A stretch of 38,324 bases of DNA from contig NZ_JACBNQ010000029.1 of assembly GCF_013403245.1 (NCBI RefSeq), positions 1 to 38,324 of the forward strand, given 5' to 3'. The stretch is from Sedimentibacter hydroxybenzoicus DSM 7310 (lineage in GTDB: Bacteria > Bacillota > Clostridia > Tissierellales > Sedimentibacteraceae). Positions 16,747-24,280 of this stretch are shown one piece after another. Position numbers and translations under genes: made by a program. The notes under the pieces are model-generated. The model worked only from the letters and a program-made list of their open reading frames with translations. It had not been told where the DNA came from and did no database searches. The number at the start of each line of letters is the position of its first letter. The stretch's first letter is position 1.

Positions 16747-17094
16747 TCATATATTAATAGATCCAGCTTCCTTTCCTATAATCATGTCAACCTTTGAAAC
16801 AAACTCTGCCCACTCTTTCTTCTTAGCGTATAAATAAGCTTTTCCTTTTTTCGTAATTTTATAGTATTTTCTTACCCTGTTATTTTCCATCTTGTAGCTT
16901 TTTGAAAAAATCATTTCTTCTTCTTCAAGGTCGTGCAGTATAGGATAAAGAGTTCCTTCCTTAATCACAAAGGCTCCATATGATTTTGCTTCCAGTTCCT
17001 TAATAATTTCATATCCGTACTTGTTACCCGTGTCTATTATTGCTAAAATCAGCATTCTTGTATTGCCTCTCATTAAATTATTATCAATTTTCAT
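16747..17094 (-). CDS. PadR family transcriptional regulator
   Basis: 115 residues with the PadR winged helix: LMRGNTRMLILAIIDTGNKY, GYEIIKELEAKS, then the wing signature FVIKEGTLYPILHDLEEEEM and YYKITKKGKAYL. PadR repressors often answer small hydrophobic or toxic molecules and control efflux or membrane genes next to them. I choose ATG 17094, 5 nt after AGGAGGAAG, over an in-frame ATG at 17136 that lies inside the operator. It has a strong palindrome over its own promoter, so autorepression is likely. Confidence 0.9.
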   Translation of the reverse strand: MKIDNNLMRGNTRMLILAIIDTGNKYGYEIIKELEAKSYGAFVIKEGTLYPILHDLEEEEMIFSKSYKMENNRVRKYYKITKKGKAYLYAKKKEWAEFVSKVDMIIGKEAGSINI

Positions 17095-17130
17095 CACTTC
17101 CTCCTGATAGTAAAATAAACAATCCACCTT

Positions 17131-17182
17131 ATACATATGTTATCTATGTTTATATCTTACATAGATTATATATGTATGTCAA
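17131..17182 (-). promoter_or_regulatory. padR promoter within a 47-bp PadR-type operator
   Basis: Two 19-bp arms (17131-17149 and 17159-17177) pair at 17 of 19 positions around a 9-nt centre; the inner arms are TCTATGT / ACATAGA and the outer ATACATAT / ATATGTAT. ATGT/ACAT dyads are typical of PadR sites. TTGACA (17177-17182) and TAAGAT (17154-17159), 17 nt apart, place the -10 box in the centre of the dyad. Confidence 0.8.
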
Positions 17183-17281
17183 TACTTTTAGTTAAAATAA
17201 TATCAAGGAAATCGTATTTGTACTTTTGTAAATATGTTAAACCCATATTTAATGTTTAGTTTAAATGTTTTATTTTATGCT

Positions 17282-17328
17282 GTTGTATTCGATATGCAAC
17301 GTTTGTTATATTATTATCAAATAATATA
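17282..17328 (+). promoter_or_regulatory. Inverted repeats in front of hydC
   Basis: Two dyads lie 27-73 nt before the hydC start: GTTGTAT / ATGCAAC around TCGAT (17282-17300, one mismatch) and TATATTATT / AATAATATA with a 4-nt centre (17307-17328). A possible promoter TTGTAT, 18 nt, TATATT overlaps both. Neither matches the Rex consensus. The dyads are plain; their function is a guess. Confidence 0.45.
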
Positions 17329-17354
17329 GAATATCTTAAGAGAGGGAGGATGTT

Positions 17355-17831
17355 ATGTTATCAGCAATAAAAGAAAAGGTGGACAGCATATTAACTAATC
17401 ATAAATACGAAAAAAAAGAACTCATCACAATTATTCAGGAAATTCAAAAAGAGTACAATTATTTACCCGAAGATGCCTTGACTTACATGGCCGATTGTCT
17501 GGATATCAGTCATTCAAAAATCTATGGCGTTGCCACCTTCTATGAAAACTTCTCACTTGAAGCAAAAGGCAAAAATATTATTAAAATTTGCGACGGTACG
17601 GCTTGTCATGTGAGAAAATCAGTTCCTATTCTTAATGCAATCTATAAAGAGCTTGGATTATCTGACAAGAAAAAAACTACGGATGATTTATTGTTCACTG
17701 TTGAAACAGTTTCATGCTTAGGGGCATGCGGGTTAGCTCCTGTTATTACGATAAATGACCATGTTCATCCTAAAATGACGCCTGAATCTACTATTGAACT
17801 TTTAAAGGCAATGAAAAGGGAGGAAGAATAA
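17355..17831 (+). CDS. hydC: [FeFe] hydrogenase subunit HydC (NuoE-like, [2Fe-2S])
   Basis: 158 residues homologous to NuoE/HndA. The N-terminal helical half (IIQEIQKEYNYLPEDALTYM) is followed by a thioredoxin-like [2Fe-2S] domain with ligands in CDGTACHVRKS and CLGACGLAPV. In trimeric electron-bifurcating hydrogenases this subunit relays electrons between the flavin subunit and the rest. Its stop overlaps the hydB start (TAATG), so translation is coupled. GGGAGG ribosome binding site. Confidence 0.94.
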   Translation: MLSAIKEKVDSILTNHKYEKKELITIIQEIQKEYNYLPEDALTYMADCLDISHSKIYGVATFYENFSLEAKGKNIIKICDGTACHVRKSVPILNAIYKELGLSDKKKTTDDLLFTVETVSCLGACGLAPVITINDHVHPKMTPESTIELLKAMKREEE

Positions 17832-19714
17832 TGTTTGTAAAATCATATTACGATTTATCATCATATGCAGATACTTTTAAAAACTCCTTAGACAAGCAGA
17901 AGGTTAAAGTATTGATATGTGCCGGTACCGGCTGTGTTGCAAGCGGTTCCCTGAAATTGTATAACGAATTTGTAAGGTTGGTTAAAGAGAACGGAATTTT
18001 ATGCGATGTTGATTTACTGAAGGAAGAAGAAGGAATCAGCGTCAAAAAAAGCGGATGCCACGGCTTTTGCGAAGCAGGACCCTTAGTGCGGATTGAGCCC
18101 TACAACTATTTATACCTAAGGGTAAAATTAGAAGACTGTGAGGATATATTCAATAGCACCATCTTAAAAGGAGAACCGATTGAAAGGTTGATGTATAAAG
18201 ACAGCGACAAGATATATAAAACACAAGAGGAAATACCTTTTTATCAGAAACAAACGAGGTTGGTGTTGGAAAACTGTGGTCATATGGATGCTGAAAATAT
18301 TCAGGAATATATAGGCAGAGGCGGATATATGGCTCTTTCTAAAGTATTGAGCTCCAATGCTATGGAACCAAAAGAAGTATGTAAGCTGATACAGGATTCC
18401 GGACTTAAAGGAAGAGGCGGCGGAGGTTATCTTGCAGGAAAAAAGTGGAGTCAGGTTTTATCACAGGATAATCCCACCAAGTATGTGGTATGTAATGGCG
18501 ACGAAGGAGACCCGGGAGCTTTTATGGACAGAAGCATCATGGAAGGCGATCCTCACAAGATTATAGAAGGTATGATAATCGCCGGATACGCAACGGGAGC
18601 TCATTCAGGTTATATATACGTCAGAGCGGAATATCCTTTGGCAGTTGAGCGATTAAAAATAGCCATCAATCAGGCTGAAGGTGTTGGCTTGTTAGGAAAA
18701 AATATATTAAATTCAGGATTTGATTTTGACCTTCGAATCAATAAAGGAGCCGGTGCATTTGTTTGCGGAGAAGGAAGCGCACTTACAGCTTCTATCGAAG
18801 GCGAAAGAGGCATGCCGAGAGTAAAGCCGCCAAGAACTGTAGAACAAGGTCTGTTTGGATGCCCTACGGTTTTAAATAACGTAGAGACCTTTGCCAACGT
18901 TCCTTTGATTATAAACATAGGAGCTGACGAGTATAAAAAATACGGCACTAAAGACAGCCCCGGTACAAAAGCATTTGCACTTACCGGTAATGTTGTTAAC
19001 ACCGGTCTTATTGAAGTTCCAATGGGAACAACAATTCGACAAGTTATATTTGATATAGGAGGCGGCATCCCTGACGGCAAAAAATTTAAAGCAGTTCAAA
19101 TAGGCGGGCCATCCGGAGGGTGTTTAACTTTTGATGAAAAACATTTAGATATACCGCTCAGCTTTGACTCGTTAAAGAAAGTCGGAGCAATGATCGGTTC
19201 AGGCGGCATGGTTGTCATGAATGAAGATACATGCATGGTAGAAGTTGCAAGATTCTTTATGAACTTTACTCAAAGAGAATCCTGCGGTAAATGCATACCT
19301 TGCAGAGAAGGTACTAAGAGAATGCTTGAAATATTGGAAAAAATAATAAATGGAAGCGGTACTCTCGAAGATTTGTCATTATTAAAAGAAATTGCCGACA
19401 CTGTTAAAAATACATCCCTTTGCGGTTTGGGCAAGACTGCGGCCAATCCGATATTAAGCACATTAGAATATTTTTATGACGAATATCTTGCTCACGTTGT
19501 GGATAAAAAATGTCCGTCTAAGCAATGTACCGAATTGATGGTATTGAAAATTGATGAAGAATTATGCAAGGGCTGCTCAAAATGTGCAAGAAACTGCCCT
19601 GTTAATGCCATAACCGGAAAAGTAAAGGAACCTTACATTATAGACACCGCAAAATGTATTAAATGCGGCGCATGTATAGAAGCTTGTGCCTTTAAAGCAA
19701 TTAAGGAGGTATAG
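17831..19714 (+). CDS. hydB: [FeFe] hydrogenase flavin subunit HydB (NuoF-like)
   Basis: 627 residues. Domains in order: an N-terminal thioredoxin-like [2Fe-2S] domain (C30, C35, then SGCHGFCEAGP); the NAD-binding glycine loop GRGGGG at about 194-199; the FMN site GAGAFVCGEGSAL; a [4Fe-4S] site CGKCIPC (C485, C488, C491); and a C-terminal two-cluster ferredoxin (CKGCSKCARNCP from C579, then CIKCGACIEAC). This is the full layout of the NAD(H)-binding, bifurcating flavin subunit. It lies between hydC and hydA with overlap or near-overlap on both sides, giving a three-gene operon. Confidence 0.95.
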   Translation: MFVKSYYDLSSYADTFKNSLDKQKVKVLICAGTGCVASGSLKLYNEFVRLVKENGILCDVDLLKEEEGISVKKSGCHGFCEAGPLVRIEPYNYLYLRVKLEDCEDIFNSTILKGEPIERLMYKDSDKIYKTQEEIPFYQKQTRLVLENCGHMDAENIQEYIGRGGYMALSKVLSSNAMEPKEVCKLIQDSGLKGRGGGGYLAGKKWSQVLSQDNPTKYVVCNGDEGDPGAFMDRSIMEGDPHKIIEGMIIAGYATGAHSGYIYVRAEYPLAVERLKIAINQAEGVGLLGKNILNSGFDFDLRINKGAGAFVCGEGSALTASIEGERGMPRVKPPRTVEQGLFGCPTVLNNVETFANVPLIINIGADEYKKYGTKDSPGTKAFALTGNVVNTGLIEVPMGTTIRQVIFDIGGGIPDGKKFKAVQIGGPSGGCLTFDEKHLDIPLSFDSLKKVGAMIGSGGMVVMNEDTCMVEVARFFMNFTQRESCGKCIPCREGTKRMLEILEKIINGSGTLEDLSLLKEIADTVKNTSLCGLGKTAANPILSTLEYFYDEYLAHVVDKKCPSKQCTELMVLKIDEELCKGCSKCARNCPVNAITGKVKEPYIIDTAKCIKCGACIEACAFKAIKEV

Positions 19715-19716
19715 CA

Positions 19717-21408
19717 ATGAGCGGAATAATGATTATAGATGGAATGAAGGTACAATTTAATAACCAAAAGAATATTTTAAGTCTTATACGAGACTCCGGT
19801 ATTGACCTGCCTACATTTTGCTATCATTCAGAGCTAAGTATTTATGGTGCTTGCAGAATGTGCTCCGTAGAAACCTCCAAGGGAGAAATTATAGCAACCT
19901 GTTCCGAAAAACCCAGGGACGGATTGGAGATATATACAAATTCACCAAGAATCAGAAAATACAGAAAAATGATACTAGAGCTTTTATTAGCTAACCACGA
20001 TAAGGATTGCACCTCATGTGAGCGTACAGGTAAGTGTCAGCTTCAAAAATTAGCTAAACGATACGGATTAGGAGTTAACAGATTTACTCAGTTGGCTCAG
20101 GATAACGAAGTTGATGACTCAAGTCCAAGCATAATCAGAAATCCGAATAAATGCATTAAATGCGGTGACTGTGTCATGGTTTGCGAAGAAGTACAGGGTG
20201 TTGGCGCACTCGGTTTTGTTAACAGGGGCTCTGAGGTAATAATAAAGCCTGCATTCAACAAGTCCTTAGCTGAAACTAACTGCATAAATTGCGGTCAATG
20301 TCGTATGGTCTGCCCTACGGGAGCCATTATAATTAAAAACGAAACAGAAAAACTATGGGACGCGCTATATGACAAGAGTAAAAGAGTTATTGCACAAATT
20401 GCTCCTGCAGTCAGGGTTGCATTAGGTGAAGAATTCGGTAAAAAGCCCGGAGAGGTTACAACAGGAAAAATTGTAGCAATCTTAAAAAAGCTTGGAGTTG
20501 AAGAAGTTTTCGACACATCACTTTCAGCAGACTTAACAGTTGTCGAAGAAAGCAATGAATTTTTGAAAAGATATAACAAGGGTGAAAACCTGCCCCTATT
20601 TACTTCATGTTGCCCGGGATGGGTAAAATTTGCAGAAACCAGATACCCTGAGCTTAAGGAAAATATATCATCATGCAAATCTCCTCAGCAAATGTTTGGC
20701 ACAGTTTTAAGAGAGGCATACAAAGAAAAGGATGCGGAGGATTTAAGAGACACATATATTTTATCAATAATGCCGTGTACGGCTAAAAAAGCCGAGGCAG
20801 CAAGACCGGAGTTTTCTCACGACGGAGTCAGAGAGGTTGATCTGGTATTAACTACACAAGAATTATCTATTATGATAAAGGAAATAGGCATCAAATTTGA
20901 TGAGGTTGAAGAAGAGGCTATGGATATGCCTTTCGGAACCGGCTCTGGGGCAGGTGTTATATTCGGAACAACCGGTGGTGTAACTGAGGCAGTTTTACGA
21001 AGGGTATTGAAAAATAAATTTGATAAAGAAGACTGTAATATTATCTTCAATAGTGTGAGAGGTTTAGATTCCGTTAAAGAAGCAATTGTAAACATCGATG
21101 GAAATGAAATAAAAATCGCTGTCGTACACGGCTTGAAGCATGCGGATAATCTTATAAAGCAAATTAAAAGCGGCGAAAAAAAATATGATTTAATAGAAGT
21201 TATGGCTTGTAACGGCGGATGTGTCGCAGGAGGCGGTCAGCCGCAGCCTAAAATGATAACAAGAGAAACAAGAGCACTGAGGTCCAAGGGTCTGTATGAT
21301 ATAGATAAAACAAATCAGCTAAAGGATGCAGAAGATAACTATATCGTTAAAAATATTTATAACGGACTTTTAAAAAATAAAACACATATTTTGCATACTA
21401 ACCATTAA
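19717..21408 (+). CDS. hydA: [FeFe] hydrogenase catalytic subunit HydA
   Basis: 563 residues. N-terminal [2Fe-2S] domain (C35, C46, C49), the His-Cys3 [4Fe-4S] motif HDKDCTSCERTGKC, and two more [4Fe-4S] sets (CIKCGDCVMVCEE, CINCGQCRMVCP). The H-cluster domain has all three signatures: TSCCPGW (C298, with proton-transfer C299), MPCTAKKAE (C354) and MACNGGCVAGGGQP (C498 and C502). With HydB and HydC it should couple NADH and reduced ferredoxin to H2 formation, or run in reverse. The hydE, hydF and hydG maturases needed to build the H-cluster are not in this window. Confidence 0.96.
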   Translation: MSGIMIIDGMKVQFNNQKNILSLIRDSGIDLPTFCYHSELSIYGACRMCSVETSKGEIIATCSEKPRDGLEIYTNSPRIRKYRKMILELLLANHDKDCTSCERTGKCQLQKLAKRYGLGVNRFTQLAQDNEVDDSSPSIIRNPNKCIKCGDCVMVCEEVQGVGALGFVNRGSEVIIKPAFNKSLAETNCINCGQCRMVCPTGAIIIKNETEKLWDALYDKSKRVIAQIAPAVRVALGEEFGKKPGEVTTGKIVAILKKLGVEEVFDTSLSADLTVVEESNEFLKRYNKGENLPLFTSCCPGWVKFAETRYPELKENISSCKSPQQMFGTVLREAYKEKDAEDLRDTYILSIMPCTAKKAEAARPEFSHDGVREVDLVLTTQELSIMIKEIGIKFDEVEEEAMDMPFGTGSGAGVIFGTTGGVTEAVLRRVLKNKFDKEDCNIIFNSVRGLDSVKEAIVNIDGNEIKIAVVHGLKHADNLIKQIKSGEKKYDLIEVMACNGGCVAGGGQPQPKMITRETRALRSKGLYDIDKTNQLKDAEDNYIVKNIYNGLLKNKTHILHTNH

Positions 21409-21423
21409 CCTACCATAGTAGAG

Positions 21424-21523
21424 GAATGCATCAAATTTATTTGCTCGCTTTGCTCGCATAAATTTGGCATTCTGTACATTTGTCCTACCAGCCATTTTTC
21501 AGAAGAAAGACTCTGAAAAATGG
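21424..21523. repeat. Two palindromic elements after hydA
   Basis: The first (21424-21472) has stem GAATGC / GCATTC and CAAATTTAT / ATAAATTTG separated by a 2-nt bulge, with GCTCGC twice in the loop. The second (21492-21523) has a perfect 12-bp stem CCATTTTTCAGA / TCTGAAAAATGG and an 8-nt loop. Neither is followed by a T-run, so they are structural elements other than the terminator that follows. The GC-rich core resembles that of the 7481-7543 palindrome. Confidence 0.55.
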
Positions 21524-21538
21524 GGTTAGGGCATAAAT

Positions 21539-21580
21539 AAAAGAGAACTATCTCAACGGCAGAGAGATTAGTTCTCTTTT
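21539..21580. terminator. Bidirectional terminator between hydA and the XRE gene
   Basis: Stem AAAGAGAAC / GTTCTCTTT with an interrupted inner stem (CTC / GAG), followed by seven T residues on the plus strand and a shorter T-run on the minus. It serves hydA and the convergent regulator gene. Confidence 0.8.
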
Positions 21581-21586
21581 TTTATC

Positions 21587-22126
21587 TTAAAAGCTTGGAG
21601 GTACCATTGCCCATACTGACACCGATGGTACATTTCCTATATTTATATATTTATGAGGTATTGTACTGTCAAGATAAATGCTGTCACCTTCTTCAAGGTC
21701 ATAAATTTTATCTTCCGATAAAACTCTTAGGCTTCCCTTAATAACTACGCCGCACTCTTCTCCGTCATGACTTATATAATCACCTATATTGTTATCACCG
21801 GGTTCAATTTCTATCCATAACATTTCAATTTGATTTTTAAGATTTGGACATAAAAGCTCATAGATTCTACTGGCGTCTTTCATCAATATTTTTTTTCTTT
21901 CATTTTTTCTGACCACTTGATTGAAATCGTCATATTCGTCAAAAAAATAATTCATAGTAACATTTAATGCTTTTGAAATTTTCCACAACGATGCAACTGA
22001 CGGTCCAGTTAAATCTCTCTCAATCTGGCTTATTAAGCCCTTGCTTAGACCGGTCATAGTTGCTAACTGCTCGATACTTATCTTTTGTTTTAATCTTAAT
22101 GACCTGATCTTATCCCCTAACTGCAT
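21587..22126 (-). CDS. XRE-family regulator with C-terminal cupin
   Basis: 179 residues: an N-terminal helix-turn-helix (IRSLRLKQKISIEQLATMTG, LSKGLISQIERDLTGPSVAS) and a C-terminal cupin (SHDGEECGVVIKGSLRVL, YDLEEGDSIYLDSTIPHKYI) that would bind a small ligand or metal. Regulators of this layout (PuuR/SutR-like) generally control transport or catabolism of an amine, amino acid or sulfur compound. It follows the ABC transporter genes on the same strand, which it may regulate, but has its own promoter. Confidence 0.88.
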   Translation of the reverse strand: MQLGDKIRSLRLKQKISIEQLATMTGLSKGLISQIERDLTGPSVASLWKISKALNVTMNYFFDEYDDFNQVVRKNERKKILMKDASRIYELLCPNLKNQIEMLWIEIEPGDNNIGDYISHDGEECGVVIKGSLRVLSEDKIYDLEEGDSIYLDSTIPHKYINIGNVPSVSVWAMVPPSF

Positions 22127-22198
22127 ATCCTTCTCCTTTGTTCTTTACATATCTGTTCTATATTATAAAATATTTTCAACAAACTAATTATTAGGAAT

Positions 22199-22227
22199 AT
22201 TATACAACAAAGAAAACGATTCTTCAA
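22199..22227 (-). promoter_or_regulatory. Promoter of the cupin-XRE gene
   Basis: TTGAAG (22222-22227), 17-nt spacer, TATAAT (22199-22204) on the minus strand. The -35 overlaps the end of the permease gene. Confidence 0.6.
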
Positions 22228-23042
22228 TACTTTATTACAATTTTCTCCAACCATGATGCAAAAAAATACATAATTGCTGCAACGACTCCCAATACAAACA
22301 CACCCATCATAACTAAATCAAGCTTAAATGTCTGGCTTCCGTAAAGTATCAGGTAACCGATACCTGCCTTTGAAACTAAAAACTCACCTACTATAACACC
22401 GATCCATGACAGACCTATATTGACTCTGATAACGCTCAAAATGTTAGGAATATTTGAAGGTATCACGACCTTGTTTAATACCTGAAATTTATTGGCACCC
22501 ATAGTTTTTAAAAGTACTATTTTATCTTTTTCTACATTTATAAATCCCGTATATAATGTCATGGTCGTAACTATTACAGATATTGAAGCAGCAGTAGCCA
22601 CTATTCCCGAAAACCCCATACCTGCCCACAAAATAATAATAGGAGCCAGAGCAGTTTTAGGCAGACTGTTTAAAATAACAATGTATGGGTCCATTATACG
22701 GGCAAGTCTTCTAAACCACCATAATAAAATTGCTGTCAATAATCCCAATATTGTTCCTGCAAAGAAACCGGCTATTGTTTCCATGGTAGATATAGATAAG
22801 TGCTTTATTAAACTTCCGTCCTCTATAAACCTGACAATTAATTTGTATATTGCACCAGGGCTGCTTGTCAAAAATACATCTATATGTTTATATCTGGCAG
22901 CCCATTCCCATATAGCGATAAAAAAAACAAAAACCAATATTTGAGTAATTCTGATGAAATAATTTTCTCTCTTTATTGATTTTAAATAATCGGAATGTTC
23001 CTTAGAAATATTAAAATCTTTTTTTTTATTCTTTTCCCGCAT
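22224..23042 (-). CDS. ABC transporter permease (SsuC/TauC type)
   Basis: 272 residues with about six membrane spans and the BPD-transport EAA-like loop (LLKTMGANKFQVLNKVVIPS, NIPNILSVIRVNIGLSWIGV). Resembles permeases for sulfonates, taurine, nitrate or thiamine precursors. The start ATG at 23042 is preceded by GGAGGG and overlaps the ATPase gene by 17 nt. No substrate-binding protein gene accompanies this pair in the window, so the substrate is open. Confidence 0.9.
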   Translation of the reverse strand: MREKNKKKDFNISKEHSDYLKSIKRENYFIRITQILVFVFFIAIWEWAARYKHIDVFLTSSPGAIYKLIVRFIEDGSLIKHLSISTMETIAGFFAGTILGLLTAILLWWFRRLARIMDPYIVILNSLPKTALAPIIILWAGMGFSGIVATAASISVIVTTMTLYTGFINVEKDKIVLLKTMGANKFQVLNKVVIPSNIPNILSVIRVNIGLSWIGVIVGEFLVSKAGIGYLILYGSQTFKLDLVMMGVFVLGVVAAIMYFFASWLEKIVIKY

Positions 23043-23781
23043 CCAAATCCCTCCATATCTGTCTGAAATATTCTCCGAATTCTAAAGTATTTCTGCAATT
23101 CATAGGAGTTCTGTCATCCTGACACTCTTTAAACTCAATGATGTATTCTTTTTTAATTTTTGCAGGCCTCTCTGTAAATACAATAACTCTGTCAGAAATA
23201 CTTACCGCTTCGGGAATATCGTGAGTTACCAATACAGTAGATATTTTTTCTCTTCTTAATATCTGACCGACTTCATTTCCTACAGATAGACGAGTCTGAT
23301 AGTCTAATGCAGAAAACGGCTCATCTAAAAGCAATAAGTCCGGCTCTATGGCTAAAGTACGCACTAAAGCGGCACGTTGCCTCATACCGCCCGAAAGCTG
23401 GCTTGGGTAATGATTTCTGAAACTATAAAGTTCATATTTTTTCAGCATATCAATAACCTTTGCTTTGTTTTCTTCTGTAACCGCATTTTTTACTTCTAAT
23501 CCCAAAAGGCAGTTCTTAAAAATATTTCTCCATTCATAAAGCTGATCCTTTTGAAACATAAAACCTATACTGTTAGTATTAACTATAACCTCACCTTCTG
23601 AAGGCTTTTCAAGTTTGCCTATTAAATTTAAAACGGTTGATTTACCTGAGCCAGAAGGTCCTACTATAGATACAATCTCACCTTTTTTAACTTTCATGGA
23701 CAAATTATCAATTGCCTTTGTTTCGTGATTTATTGTATGAAATCTTTTAGAGATATTTTTCAATTCGCAAATATATTCCAT
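23026..23781 (-). CDS. ABC transporter ATP-binding protein (SsuB/TauB type)
   Basis: 251 residues with Walker A GPSGSGKST, the signature LSGGMRQRAAL, Walker B LLLLDEPFSALD and the H-loop VLVTHDIPEAV. Energises the permease encoded next. I choose ATG 23781 because GGAGGT lies 5-6 nt before it; the in-frame ATG 24 nt upstream has no such site. First gene of a two-gene transporter. Confidence 0.92.
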   Translation of the reverse strand: MEYICELKNISKRFHTINHETKAIDNLSMKVKKGEIVSIVGPSGSGKSTVLNLIGKLEKPSEGEVIVNTNSIGFMFQKDQLYEWRNIFKNCLLGLEVKNAVTEENKAKVIDMLKKYELYSFRNHYPSQLSGGMRQRAALVRTLAIEPDLLLLDEPFSALDYQTRLSVGNEVGQILRREKISTVLVTHDIPEAVSISDRVIVFTERPAKIKKEYIIEFKECQDDRTPMNCRNTLEFGEYFRQIWRDLDAGKE

Positions 23782-23965
23782 TATTACCTCCGACAGATGA
23801 TGCAAAAGCTATTTATATTATGTTATTCAAAATCAATAAATAAGTTAATGGAATATTAAATTTTTTGTCATTATGAACGCTAGAGAAAATTGTCTTATTA
23901 TTTTTAGTAAAATTAAATAATAAAATTTGCATAATATGAAAAACTATAAAAAAGGTGGTGATATT

Positions 23966-24100
23966 GTGATAATTGTTGATAAGCTGGTTAATAAATTGAA
24001 AATGAAAAATTCAACTAAGGAAAATCCGGGCAATGTTTATATACCAAATGAATTTGAAGTGGAAGAAAGAAAAAAAGACGTAGATGCAAATGAGAAGTAA
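23966..24100 (+). CDS. Small ORF, 44 residues, unknown function
   Basis: GTG start at 23966 behind AAAGGTGGTGA gives a 44-residue basic/acidic peptide (begins MIIVDKLVNKLKMKN, ends KKDVDANEK). The block VYIPNEFEV loosely recalls the N-terminal DUF3662 part of FHA-domain proteins, but it is too short to be one and could be a remnant. It stands alone on the plus strand in the 500-bp gap between the ABC transporter and gltX. A small hairpin (CTAGG / CCTAG) follows the stop. The remainder of the gap shows nothing firm. Confidence 0.4.
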   Translation: MIIVDKLVNKLKMKNSTKENPGNVYIPNEFEVEERKKDVDANEK

Positions 24101-24280
24101 GCAAAAAAATAGAACTAGGGTCACCTAGCTCAAACAATAATCAAACAAATATATAATAAATAGAGGGGGAATTTTTACATGTCATTATACATACAAAGTT
24201 CTATTCTTTTCAACAAGTTTATTGTTAATATTTTGTAATAATTTGTATAATCCAAACGACAGTAAAAGTTTCCCTCTTAT

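Noticed and set aside
17215-17280. Rex operator in front of hydCBA
   Set aside because: TTAAAC/TTTAAT stretches are only AT-rich; no TTGTTAA-N4-TTAACAA dyad is found.
24179-24238. 19-codon hydrophobic frame behind GAGGGGGA
   Set aside because: The ribosome binding site is tempting, but the peptide is very short, has no recognisable role and faces gltX tail to tail, so it cannot be a leader.
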